From Prunella strophiata (Eukaryota; Chordata; Aves; Passeriformes; Prunellidae), in the NCBI GenBank assembly GCA_036583965.1, contig JAZBQD010000027.1, forward strand, positions 23,195,001 through 23,259,000: 64,000 bases of DNA. The letters run 5' to 3'. Of this stretch, positions 23,715 to 36,290 are shown piece after piece. The translations under genes were made by a program, and so were the position numbers. The notes below the pieces were generated by a model that was given only the letters and a program-made list of their open reading frames with translations, did not search any database and had not been told where the DNA came from. Numbering within the stretch: the stretch's first letter is position 1; each line of letters opens with the position of its first letter.

Positions 23715-25991
23715 CAATTTCTCTATGTTTATAGGCTTCCTCCCTCATGTAAAGAAAGGCATTAACTACTAAAGCCTTTCTGTAGATGAATTCCAACAAA
23801 AGCAGGAGTGGTTAAAATAGAAAACCCTGTAGTAAGCAGCAGTATTTCACAGATCTTTGATGAGCAAATGTCTCGACTACAGACAGTAAACACAGTTTTC
23901 CTGCATGACTTATTTCTTTAAACAAAAGGAGAATGTGACCCAAATGAAACCTGAAACACCAGGAGTCCAAAACACCTTAGACTTGGAACAAAGGCCTGAA
24001 AGTCTGTTTCTCTAGTGAGCACTCTTTTTCAGGGTTTGGAGGCTGGGAATATTCTCTCTGTGTTCTTGAAAGCTTTTCTCTTAAGCTGTGAGGAAAATCT
24101 TTCCTGTTTGCTTCACCAGCTGCAGCTCAGGTGGTTATATTATCAATGTACTTTCCTTTCTTATAAGCTTTTAATAAGAAGTATCTGTTGAGTTCAGTGA
24201 AAATACTGTTTTATAAGCATACATAACTAATGTGTGATAAAAATTTAAACAGAAGACAGGATAGACTGAATCATGCATGAAGTATGGAATGTAAGATAAA
24301 AGCATATTCCTGATTAGCACAAATATTTCTTGCTTTTGGTCAAGTCTAAAAATTGCAATTAAATATCTTGAGTTACACCAAAAATTTGCAGGAAACTATT
24401 TTCTATGTAGTTCAAATGAAAACATGTTGCAGATTTCTGGTCTAAAACATCTCTGAATAGCTAAAAGGAAATACAGAAGTCCTAAAATGCTTTGTATCCA
24501 AGCTGAAAAGTCAGATCTAAATCAGTTGATTTCCCAGCTTTGTTCAATACCTGGATTGCATTAAAATCCTTCCAGGAAAAGCACAATAAAATCCTGCAGT
24601 TTTCCATTCACAAATTTAGTTCCAACTACACTCTGAAGGTAGATTATGCCTATGGAAGTGTTATTTAGATTTCTAAACAGCTATCTACCACAGCTAAACC
24701 TAAGCTGTAACAAATTTATAAGCACTATCCTTTAAAATCCCCTGTAGTTTCCCTATTCATATAGTTTTCCTATCCAGGCTTCACAGGACATTCTCTCTAG
24801 TTCTTGCAAATTAATATTGCACATGAATGTGTCTCAGTACCAGCAATTTCTACAAAATTGAACTTTAGAATTTAGAAAATTCCTTTTTTTTTTTTTGTTT
24901 CACAAAGGCAGACAGCATTCCCTCAACCCCCAGCATCTCATAATCAAGCAGAGAGCTATTCAAGCTTGCCTCCTCACTCCTTTGTCTTTAGTGCTGCCTT
25001 CACATTTAAATTTTGTGCAAAACAAGCACTGCATTTGTTTTGGTGATGAAGTTAAGAGAGCATCCTCTGTTAAAAGCTCTGAGTAGCTCCAGGAACCACC
25101 ACTGAACAGGCAGAGCAGCCCTGTGAGATGTACCTACCCATGATATGAAATCAAATTTGTAACTCATTAACAGAAATTATTAAGATTAATGTGCATATTT
25201 TGGCATATTTGTGAATATAATTACAGAAAGAAGCTGTAAAAATCAAGCTAGAAATTAGAATGGATCATTGAACTAAAATGCAGGGTTTTAGCAAGTTGCC
25301 TGAAATTGGGATTTTGTTAGAATGAACTCATACATAGTAAAAGCTAATCTGTGATTAACATAAAGCTTCCATGGTTACAATACCACCCAACAGTACTCAC
25401 AGCACAATGAATACCTTTACATCACTCACATTTTTTGAGCCACAAGATACATCAAGAAGAGTTCCTAAGGCTTTCCTGATTTTTAGAATGGAACTGCTGA
25501 GGATTTGCAAAAATCAAACATAATGAAACAAAGCTAGAATGTGATTGTAGCTTGCAAAACACAGGTTGCAGCGGAATTTATAATTTCTGGGAGAGGTATT
25601 TAATGGCAGGTTAGAGAAAGAGTGAAATGGTTTCTTATTGTTGACATTCTAAGGGAAACATAATATGCATAATATGCATGAGGGCAGAGTCTTGAGAAAA
25701 AACAGGTTTGGTAACAGGACTGCAAAATAAAGGTCTGAGGAATTATTACAAGTTTCTGCTGTTGCTGGAGGATCAGTATATAAAGAAAAGAGAACTGTTG
25801 TCATACTCAAACCTAAGATGAATCTTACATCACTGGAGCATTAAAAAATATTTACCCTAAATACTTGCAATAGGTGATGTTAGAATGACAGGACACAGGT
25901 CCAGAGCCACCTCCTTTTTAGAACAAAGGCTCCCTGCCAGCACAGTACTTCATAAAAATGCCTCCTTCTGCAGATGGGTGCTTAGATGTAG
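23710..25991. other. AT-rich non-coding segment
   Basis: No gene is recognised. It contains a 9-bp tandem duplication AATATGCAT at 25662-25679 and otherwise unique AT-rich sequence. No promoter-like or structured RNA signal is visible. Confidence 0.6.
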
Positions 25992-26675
25992 ATGCAGCCA
26001 TTTCCAGATGCACGTGGTTCACATCTGCACAGCCTCAGAAGGTGCTACTCATTTATTGCTTACAGGCATTTTGTGAAAAGTTACTCTGGTTTTCTTCTGA
26101 AAGAGATAAGATTCAAGAGAAGCAACTGGCTTCTAAGCTGGGTAAGCAGGAGCCAACACCTTATGCAAAGAAGGACATGGCTACTGTATGATGTGAAAGG
26201 AAATTACCCCGAGCCAGGGCTGCTCCCCCTTCTGCAGGTTCCAAGGTGTATGGGGAGAATTAAATCAGTGCATCTGGAGATGGATAGGAGAGGACAAGAA
26301 ATGCAGGATGGACAGAGCCAGAACAGTCAGGCACTGTCTGTCAAAAGCAGCTATTGCAAAGGGAGGAGTGGTAATTGGGGACAGCCACAACCATCTCTTC
26401 TGCCTGGAGAAGCCAGCAGGCACCCTGGTTACAGTGCAGGCACTAATTACGGTAATGAGGCTGCAGCACATCTCCATCACCACTCAGTGGCAGGATGTGT
26501 CTGCTTTGCTGCCCTCGGCCCCTCCGGCTCAGCTCGCTCAGCGCCGCTGTGCTCGGAGCCAGCGCTGCCTGGCCAGGGCAGGCGCAGCCTGAGCCTACTG
26601 CACCTCCAGAGCTTCCAGAGAAACTCTGCTCACAACGCTGCCGTAACACAGCGGACACATGTCTCACTCTATTAA
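25992..26675 (+). other. longest open frame in window, 227 codons, unrecognised
   Basis: This ATG-to-TAA frame is clearly the longest here. The peptide shows no domain I recognise, no signal peptide and no repeated motif. Its composition drifts from basic and aromatic at the N-terminal end to Ser/Ala/Gly/Leu-rich at the C-terminal end, following the local rise in G+C. That behaviour fits a chance frame through GC-richer DNA, where stops are rarer. A second frame of 111 codons is open on the opposite strand (26443-26778). Several donor-like GT motifs occur inside (for example GGGTAAGC near 26135), so part of it could be an exon of a non-coding transcript. I do not propose a protein product. 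Confidence 0.2.
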
Positions 26676-26778
26676 CTGGTGGGTCACCCTCATGCAAAAT
26701 TTGAGCTGTGATCAGACCTGTCAAATATTCAAGCTGATCCACCCGGCTTATAATGACGAGCAAGTTCTGCTCATTCAT
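26443..26778 (-). other. minus-strand open frame, 111 codons, opposite the CpG patch
   Basis: This minus-strand frame starts at an ATG at 26778 (context ACAAAATGA) and stays open across the CpG-rich patch. The first 37 or so residues, containing SRVDQLEYLTGL, look like an ordinary globular protein. The remainder turns Gly/Ser/Ala/Arg-rich where the G+C rises. It overlaps the plus-strand 227-codon frame, and at most one could be real. No family is recognised and no splice partner is visible. It is probably a chance frame, listed because the left-flank sequence at 26700-26800 looks non-random. Confidence 0.15.
26516..26653. promoter_or_regulatory. small CpG-rich patch
   Basis: I count eleven CpG dinucleotides within these 138 bases, including GCGCCGC and two CTCGG-type sites. 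Long surrounding stretches have almost none. Such local CpG retention in a vertebrate genome usually marks an unmethylated regulatory element, a promoter or first exon, or a recently arrived GC-rich insertion. It is far shorter than a classic CpG island, and I see no TATA box or adjacent recognisable gene. The regulatory meaning is inference. Confidence 0.35.
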
Positions 26779-29700
26779 TTTGTCTGAGTCTAGATGGAAG
26801 TGTAAGTGTCAAACTGATGTGTTGATACACTAGGTTAGGGGAATGACAGAATCTACTCTTAATCAGTGAACCTTGCTGGTTTCCCCGAAGCAGAATCCCC
26901 TTTTAAGAAACTAATAGCTGGTTCAGCCCTCAACAGCTACTATGCCACTCATCTGCAAACATCTTTCATCTTCAAGAGTGGACAGCTTTATTAAGCTGTT
27001 CTAGCAGAACAGATGCTACTCATTAACTTCACCCAATTATTAGTCACATGACACTAGAATGCTTTTCAGATACTCATATATCCCTCTCCAAAAAACCAAG
27101 TAATGACAGCTTTATTATTGACCAGCACAGGATTCATAACCTTTTCTCTAAAGTTTTCAAGAAAAAAACAAATTGTTTTCAAATGAGATGAAGATCATTA
27201 TACACATCATTGCCTGACATCTTAGGGACTGTTTGTCACTTCAGAAACTGCAGTGTAGGCCTCCATTTCTCTCAGAACACACTGAGAAAACTCCAGCTGA
27301 TACAGAATGCCTGCAGTCAAATTAATCACCAACAGAGAAAAGCTGCTGCCGTGCTGTCCCTTCTTTAGACTCCATACTGACTCCTCAAAGTTTCATTTAA
27401 ATTCAAGCTTCATAAAAATGTTTATTCTTGTACAGAACATTCTCCAGGGCTATGACCTTATTTATCTGAGGAAACATGGGTCCCTTATGCTCTCCAATCA
27501 CATGTTCTTGATAGCTTAGTCTATTAATTATGCAAAAGAGAAATATAAGTCAGCAGATAGAACAATCTTGGTAAATTTTACCTTAGATATCCAGCACCCT
27601 GATCAGTATCTAAGACAAAATAAAATGGTTTGGGGGATTTTTCCCAAGTCTTCAAGTGCATCCGAAAAAGATTCTTCTGCGCTGTCTCTGTTGCTCTTCT
27701 TTCCATTGAACTTGTTACAGATCATTATATAGAGAAGAGAATGAAGACTATTGTACTTTGATATGGAAAAAAGACTGAAGATAATTTTAAATAGCCAGCA
27801 TCACTCCTGTTCACACTTTGAGTGATGGGACTCAAGGCTACCATCAGAAGGAAGAAAAGGTAATGAACAAATGCTCACAAGCTCACTGTAATGATGACAG
27901 GAGATAGAACAATAAACTGTCAGTAACAATGGTTGTATTTGAAAGTTATAGACTTCCTGACTCAGAACTGGGTCTTTGGACTTTAACACATAATAATTAT
28001 CTTGAAATCAAAGCAAGAAGAGAAACCTCAATTAGCTGCATCTTCTCAACTGAAAATATTAGAGGTAACATACTACACACACCAGCACACTCTAATTGCA
28101 CTCTAATACTATTGCACTGCAATACTTTCCCACTCAATGCTTAAAAAAAAAATAAAAATTCTGTGTTACTTTTTCTTCTTGTTCTTTGTTCTATGGTATA
28201 TCCTTGCTTTGATTGCTCCTACCCTGCTTCCTCCTTTTCCCTGCTTTGTCTCCTCACAGCTCTTTTCCAAGACCCAGCAGTCTCATCTCCAGGGAAGACT
28301 GCTCTTAAACGTGCTGAAGTGACTCAACATACAGCATTATGGTTCTTTTTCCTTCCATTGGTAAACTGAACTGTTCTTCTAAACACAAGGCTCTTTTATA
28401 GCTATAATGGCTAAAAAGTACTGACCAAATCCAAGAGTTTCCTCAAAGGAACAGTTTTATTAAGTTACCTCAGAACAGCCAGCGCTAATCTCCCAGAAAT
28501 TCACATTACAGCTCCTGGCACATATCTGCAGTTACAAGTAGAGCTGCAAATATTTGGAACAACTACTATTTAATCAATGTGAAGAATCTGGGATTTAAAT
28601 GACCTCTATGCAATTGATGATATTCATATAAAAGGACTGCACAACTTTCATGTATAAAATTAATAGAGAGATGTTAAAGATTTTAAAACTTGCAGAATAT
28701 AACAAAGACAGAAGGTCAGGTGCAACACAAGACAAAAAAAAAAAAAAAGTAAAAGGCTAAACTGCAGCAGCTAAAAGCCAGTCACCCAACCAGAGTGAAA
28801 ATAGGGATTCAGTGCAACTTTGAGACCTCAGTAACTTTTCCTTCAAGTCTCAAACATGGAAAACTCTACTCCATCCTCAAACCTGGGGCTGGTTACTCTG
28901 GTCATGTATTCACAAAGTCTTCTGGCCTAAATACCTTTACTGAATCAAGCTGATCTGAAGGCATCATCCAGTCAGTTCTGAATCATTAACTTTCAACCAC
29001 ACAACACCAGAATGTGATTTTTTACTGTAACTCATCAGCAAGCACCTGTAAGAGAACATCACACATTTGATGCCTGACTACATGCCAATTATGGGTTTTA
29101 ACATCTCGACTTGAAGCTCTCCTGAAGTTTTCAAACATAGGTAATACTTAACATCAGTCCAAGAATCTCTTCAATTTGAATAACACCTTTAAAGAGTTAC
29201 AGAATTGTATTCAAATAGAGAGGAAAACAAACTGCCTTACAAGCTAAGGCTTTTTCCAGAAAGTTCAGGTAAGTTTCAAAAAATCAGGTAAAACATGCCA
29301 AGCATCTCACAGGATACCAGCTTTTCTGCAGTTTCTGAATACCAAACATTGCACATGATCATGTCTGAGAAAGTGAAAAGAACAGTTTCCTATCCATTTC
29401 CATACCCTTAATTTCATTTCTAAACAGTCTGTCAGAGAAACATGAGAACTTGCAGGTTTTCAAATATCTTGATTTAGTGCACTTCAGATAAGAGATCTGA
29501 CTACTGATGGGAAAGAAGTCTCACATGAGGAAGCTCCACATGCTCCAGTACTGTCCCTCTCCCAAGGATCCTCACCCCCAGTCTGAGATTTTCTCTGAGA
29601 CATCCACAGAAACCCTTGTGCTGTCAGAAAGCTGTGGGGGAGCCTGAGGGGCAGAGCCACAGAGAAAAAAAAAAAAGGTAAAATCCACTTTACAGGCAGA

Positions 29701-31139
29701 ACTGTTGCTCTGGGGTTCAACAGGGCAAAAAACACAGCCAACATGGGAGGGGTATAAACCCTAAAGAATTAACAGACAGAGGTAGAAGGTAGTAAAGTCA
29801 ACAACATCACAAATCTAGTTTCAGAAAGCAGGAGAGCCAACTCTTCCTCTCTTGAGTGATGCCTGCCAGCAAAGCCTCTTTGGGCATCTTACCCAAAAGC
29901 AGGGAGCATACTAATGCTCAGCTTAGGAGATCATTAAATCCCAGCTATTTATTGGCTAGCACATCCAAAAGGCAAGTGTTTTTTATCCAAATTATGCATT
30001 TTCTGCTCACAGATTCTCTTTTTCCAGATGCATTCAGCTCTGCCAAAAATTACCCAAAAAGGGAGGGTAACAAGACCAAATTTCCTAAAGAATTAAGGAG
30101 ATTAAAGCATGCAAATTTTTTCAAATACATTTAAATCCTCATTGAACTAGAGACTATTAGGAAATTACTTTTTTAGTATCCACAAGGTCCCTAGTATAAT
30201 TCTTACACATGGAAAATTTGTCCATAAACCCACTCCTTTTCAGAAACCAACAATAAGGCCAATTTTACAGGATTGTAAAAGAAATACATGACCAGCTCTG
30301 GCCATGAACATTGCTGAATCCCACAGACACTGAGAATTTGCCTTTTCTGCCTGGTTTCAGAGGGAGTAAAAGAAACACAAATTAAATACAGGGACATGAA
30401 GTGGTTCAGGATCTAAATTCACTATGAATTCATGTTACAGCATTGCTTTGATAACTAAAGACTACAGTACAAGAATAAATTTCTTGCTTTCTCTTTCTCC
30501 TTCCTGAGGGAAGAGCTGAGTTTGAGGGATCTGGCCCTACCTGGACAAGAACAATATTACAAGAAATAGAAAATTTTCTACGAAGTTTTTACATTTCACA
30601 ATTAACTTACAACCAACTGTTGCAAGCTGGCAAACTATGCACAGCACTCACATGAAAGTTTCAGATGAGGGCTGAGAACAAGTTTAGAAAACATTAAGGT
30701 GATTTTTTTTCCTTCTTTACTCTAAAAGACTGCATTATGCATTAATTTAGGACTGGACATTTATCAGTTTGCTAAGGGGTTTCAGTTGTTTTTTTTGAAA
30801 GCTTTTTATTCTTTAGATCTGCAAGAGGTTGAAGATGGGATTTTCTGTTATGGTCCAACATTTAGAAAAGACCCTGCCTTGAAGCAAAAATGGAATAAAC
30901 ACAATGGAACTTTTGCAGAAATTTAAACCCTTAAGTTCTCCTAAGGACCTCACTTACATTCACATTTATATTCACTGGGAGAGCCAGTGTTTTCTCAAGT
31001 CATAAATATGTAAGGCCAGTTTTCCCCAGGTTCTTTTACACCTAACCAGCTCACTACAGGTCAATGTGTTACCATACTCTTGCAAAGTAAGAGTTTGCTC
31101 TGCACACTTTTTTACCCTGTACAATTATTTCTTTATGCC
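26779..31139. other. AT-rich non-coding segment
   Basis: No gene is recognised. It includes a 15-base A tract at 28734-28748, pyrimidine-rich sequence at 28160-28260 and a possible 9-nt microexon configuration at 29260-29268. Otherwise it is unique sequence with stop codons in all frames. Confidence 0.6.
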
Positions 31140-34100
31140 TTTTTTTTTTTTTTCCCCAGCCAGTGATGTATAGGATTTCTTCACTGATAAGCTGAAACAA
31201 ATCAACTGCTGTAATACTGCTGCCATACAGCAAATCAATGTGCAGCAAGGCTTTCTGTGTAGTATCTACTTTGTGGCTGACACAAGTGTGCAAGTGGTCA
31301 TGAAGTGGTCTGAGGACTAGAACAGGGGTCAGGAGAGATACATGAGGCAGGTTATTTCCACACTAGAAGCAAGAAAGGAATAAAGATACAGAAGTATCAC
31401 TGAAGTACCTTGCAGTGTACCTTAGAATGAGAACTGTGAGGTCACCAGTCTGCTACTGAAACCAAATCTCACAACTGCACCAACTTTTATAACACACAGA
31501 ATTACTGATCCTACTACACTGTGTACCAATTATCCAACACCAGCACCCCAGTTCCTTCATTTGGCCAGGAGAAAGCAGCCTGCTACCAGGCATGGCAGGA
31601 GCAGCAGGTCCCTGAAGGGGAGTTCAGCACTCTGGGATGTACATGGGGAAATGAGACAAGGTTCTCTGCTTCACCTCATTTTACTGTTCTGTTCAGGCTG
31701 GGTATCTTCTAGCTTTTACTGAGATGAGATTTAACATATTATCATCAGTCTGGTGCTCTTCTTAAGGATCTTGAAGCACCAGTGTGAGTTACTGGAAAAA
31801 GTTTAGAAGTACAGGCATTATTTAGTTCAGTCCCTTAATATATTTAAAAACACACCATTAGAGCAGCTGAATAGCAGAGATCCTGCTTTTAAGAAAAAAT
31901 TGTGCTTGCTTTCTGGGAGTTATTTCCATATTAACTCCTTTTCCACTTTTTAATTTTAGTTTAGCTTTAGCTTTAATTATATATTTTCATTTCTTAAGAA
32001 CACGTAATTATACTCTCAGCCATTCTTTAAACCTCATATTAACACTAAAAGAGCAAAATACTGTGTAGCCCCCTTGGCAGGAAGGAAGAGGGAAGTTTGA
32101 ATTTCAGTGAGTTCTATTCCTTATATATGAAGTACTCAGTCCTGCTCAATGTACTAAGTCTGGAGTCTGAGTTACACACATCCTTTTTAATTTTAAAATT
32201 TATTTTCTCATTTACATTTAAAATATGAAAAGGCAGAAACCATTGTAATGGCAAAGGAAGAAAAGTTGGGAGCCATTTCACCACCAAGCAAGCAGCAGCA
32301 ACTGTTGACATGCAAAGTATCACAGGACATGGTGTGAAGGACAGAAATGTCCTCTAGAACCCTAAAACAATATATTCTTTCCCATTTAAGAAGAGAAAAA
32401 ACACTTCAGTGCCAATCCAAACCACTTTTCTTTCCCTGCAGCAGCAACCCAGCTACAGTAGTATCTTTTATGTGCCAATGGCAGATATTTTACTTCATTT
32501 TTTTTCACTTTAGACATCACTCTAACAGAAAAGATGGTTACCCAGCTCTGGGCCATGGTGTGTGTTTGAGTAATTTTTCTTCTGATATTTTCACAGCTCA
32601 GAGTGGAGAATGTAGTAATACCTTCTACATTTGTATCAGTAAAAAACACTGACAAAGTTTCCATGGATAGATGGTCCTTCCTGAACAGTTTATCAAGAAA
32701 AAGGGACTTCAAATACAGTCTTGTCATATTTGGGCAAACTTTCTTAAATACAGTGTGTGGTTTCCATTAGCATCTAGCACTGTTTCTAGTGAAGTGCTTC
32801 CCCCATATTTCCCTGTCTGTTTTATTGCTGCTAAGTGAGTTAAGATTCTCAAATTATTTCCTCAATTTAGCCTCTAAATTAGAGCAGTTGATGTAGGCTG
32901 TCTTACTGTGACATGAATTTCAAATTTAATGTTTCATATTATTTCCCTATCTCACACTGTTAGAAACTATCATGCAGCTGTAGATAGCATCAGCTGTGAC
33001 TAACCAGGAAGGGAGGCAGCAAAGGGAATTATCAATTTATTCATTCTTTCCTGCTTCACTGTGCACCCACAGTAGAAGCACATAGCCCTAAAGAGCCTGC
33101 AGGTACCTCAGCTTCCAAGCAAAAACTGCTTTATTTCCTCAGTCCACTATTAATTCATTTTCAGGAATCTTTTCTCCTGTCAAATACTGTGGAGCAGACA
33201 CATTTTAACTCTGGAAAATGCTAGCTTTTTCTTTGTAGTTCCTCACCTGTGAAACACAAATGGCTGTCCCACAAAGGCACCTAGAGAGCATCAACACACT
33301 TGAGCTTGGTGCTTACACATGGCCAGTTGACATTTCTGTTTCAAATAATATACTGGAAATCCAGTAAGGATAATATTACACTAATATCTTAGTCCTTGAC
33401 TGGATAAATCTGTTTCAGTCAGAGGAGGAAAGTTCAAGAAGTGAGACAACAGCAAGTACATCAGATTCAGAGCACAAATTCCTAAGTCAAGCACTTTAGT
33501 GTTTTTAGTAGCTCTGCATGTACACAGGTGTGTCTTCCCCAAAAGTTTCACAGCATAACATCATTTGCTTGAATTTCAACAGAAAATCTACAAATCATTT
33601 TCATGCTGTTGAAATTTATCAGTGGTATGAATTTGAAAATGAAATTTGTCTGGTTTATATTGCTCTCTACATTTTTATTGTCTCTACCTGACTGAATAAG
33701 CATTCATAGCACTCTTCAAATTATAGCCTATGCATGAAGCTGTTCTATCAAAAATAAACATAGTTAAACAAACAGCAAGCTAAAACCAGATGAAATCGAT
33801 TAATCATTTTCTAAATTGCAGCACTGTCTGAATTTGAGGGGAGGAAAAACAATATGCTGCAACACACCCCAGCTGACCAGTAAATTGGACATATTTTTTG
33901 TGCACTAGAGAAAATGATCTGAGTATTCTGTAGGTAACATAACATTGCAGTGGGATAAGCCATTCTGACAGGGCTGTTACAACAACATCCCAGCCCCTCA
34001 CAGTTATGTAAAACCAATTCAGTAGGAGGAAAAGCTGTATATCATCTTGGATATTATTCACCAGATAAAAAGGGAAAGGTACAGCAGGGCTTGGCCCCTA

Positions 34101-34717
34101 AATCTGAATGCCATAAATTCTAGTCCCTCTGATTTCAGTAACATTGGACAAGAAATCTAAAAGAAAGTTTTTCTAACTACTCCACAGGAGACTGAGACTT
34201 CTGTCTGGTGCTGAACTCTGGTAAGACTTCCTGTGAAATTCTGAGCTTTTCACTTAAAATTTGAGAATTTTGACTGAACATAAACACCAGAAATTTCCTG
34301 AGTAGGTTACCTAAAATGCTATGCATGTCGTCCACTCAGTATTATCTCATTTAACACAAATTGTCTGTTTAAAATCTTGTACATAGTGTAGCACCTCATG
34401 AGATCCCAATATGATATGGAGGAAAAGTCTAAATGTATAAGATATTTACAGATTAATATATTTTTCACTCATAATACTATTATACATACAGTGGTGCTCA
34501 TTTTTGATTTCTGAAGAAGGAAACTTAAACCAGTGTAAAAGTAGTTATTTGTTCTAAATTGTAGCCATAGAGCAACATTAAATTTTCTTAAATTTACATT
34601 TTCCTTTCAACATCTAAAATACTTCCTGGAATAAAGCTTGCAGGTCTGTTGTTTAATGAGTTTAGTAAACTGTGTCCCTAAAGACCATGGGCATTATGAT
34701 GGTAACAAAAGTTATGC
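31140..34717. other. AT-rich non-coding segment
   Basis: It begins with a 14-base T tract at 31140-31153. No gene is recognised. Open frames at 32347-32652 (plus), 32386-32727 (minus) and 33804-34061 (minus) yield peptides with no recognisable domain. No repeat is identifiable. Confidence 0.6.
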
Positions 34718-34795
34718 ACTGGCTGGGAAGTTGGAATGAGATGGTAGTGAAAGGTCCCTTCCCAACCAAACCAGTCTGTGATTCTCTGGAACTGA
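34718..34795 (+). mobile_element. CR1 LINE 3'-end scrap, plus strand
   Basis: GGAAGTTGGAATGAGATGGT, then AAAGGTCCCTTCCCAACCAA, then ACCAGTCTGTGATTCTCTGG follows the order and spacing of the CR1 3' end: GGTTGGAACTAGATGATCTT, AAGGTCCCTTCCAACCCAAA, CCATTCTATGATTCTATG. The copy is degenerate, only tens of bases long, and in plus orientation, with its terminal repeat at about 34780-34795. The sequence further left (34681-34717) may belong to it but is too diverged to be sure. Confidence 0.75.
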
Positions 34796-36186
34796 CTGGA
34801 AAATGAAAAGACCATCAAACCATGAGAGCTGTGCTTGCAGTAATCAGAAATATGCAGAAGTTGAAAAGCAATGTGAAAGTCCATCAAAAGGACACCATAA
34901 ATGATGACAAACATGGTTTCCATGATCTCTAATTTAGCATAACACTGATGGCAAAAGATGTTGTAACCAAAATAACATCTTAAATATTTTCCATTTCAGA
35001 AAGTTGCTGACAGGGCAAAAACATTCATCTAAGCCAAGTAATTAAGAATACAGGAGCTGAGTTCAGAAATGAAAATACAACACTGATTTAGTCCACAAGA
35101 GGTGGTTGGTATCTAGAACATCTGGTGTTTGCCTAATACAAATAGAGGCTAAACAAGACAGCTGCATAAAACTTCAGCTACTCCACTAAGAATCAAAACA
35201 CTTACACAGGTGCTTTTTAATAAGGAAGAATGGAAGAAGGCACAATAGTAATGGTGGGGAATTTCTCCAACTCTGTCTTTAATTTATACATTTGACAAGT
35301 TAGAAAAAGAGAGTAATCTATGATGCAAGATTACTGTGTTACTGGAAGATACACAAAAAAGTAATTTCTTGTCCTTCTCCCCTCAAATAACAATTTTGTA
35401 TCCTGTATGCATTATTTAGTCTCCTAAGCCTTCAAGTCACTGCTTAGTGCAGCAAGCTCATAAATCATCTCTTCCCCATCACCCAGCTATCCTTAGAAAA
35501 GCATTAAAAATAGCCCTTTGTATACAATATCTCTATGTGACCATAATTATTTTACCATATGAATATATTTTATCTGCAGACTAATATAAGTTGAATTTTA
35601 TATAGAACTAGACTAGATCATCAGCAAATAAATGTTTGTGTCTGAACCCAATAGAGCTATTTCCTGATGAAAATTTATTCATGAGACAAGGCAAACAAAA
35701 CCAGACTGTCCCAAAGCACGTGGTACCACTTTGGCAAAGTCATGGCTTTTATTTTCTGGTCTCCTAAGAATAAATAGATTTTAAAAGGGTCAGGACCAGC
35801 CTCGGGTTCAGCCTGTCACAGACAATTACAACACACCCTGCATAATCTCAAGAAAATTCTTCCTATCCTTCTTTATTTCACCTGTTGTTATCATTGATAA
35901 AAGATGACAACATTTGTTATGGTTAACTTTCCAGTCTGAAGCAATTACATTTTCTTTTGTCTGCAATGTATTCTAGGAAATAGTAATCACTTTCATTCAC
36001 ATCAGGCTTTCTGGAGGAGGGCTGATCCTTCTGATGACAGAGCACCACCAAACATAGCAGTTTGTGCCTGAAAGTGCCAATGGAAAAATAATTACACAGT
36101 GCTGAGAAGAAAAAGTTCAGTAAACAATCTACCTCCCAACAGCCCTCAGCTGTATGTTTAAAAAGATTACACAGTAAATCGTAGTT
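34796..36186. other. AT-rich non-coding segment
   Basis: Unique-looking sequence between two oppositely oriented CR1 scraps. No gene or structured element is recognised. Confidence 0.6.
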
Positions 36187-36290
36187 CATCACAGAAACAC
36201 AGAATGGTTTGGGCTGATGGGCATCATCTAATCATTGTTATTTATAGAGGTGTCCAAATCCAGCTATCAGAAGGGGTGGCACAAATAGCA
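36187..36290 (-). mobile_element. CR1 LINE 3'-end scrap, minus strand
   Basis: TCACAGAAACACAGAATGGT, then TTGGGCTGATGGGCATCATC and TAATCATTGTT, parallels the reverse complement of the CR1 3' end (TCATAGAATCACAGAATGGTTTGGGTTGGAAGGGACC...AGATCATCTAGTTCCAA). Similarity is good for the first 50 bases and then fades. The right-hand limit is a guess. It is old, truncated and inert. Confidence 0.75.
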
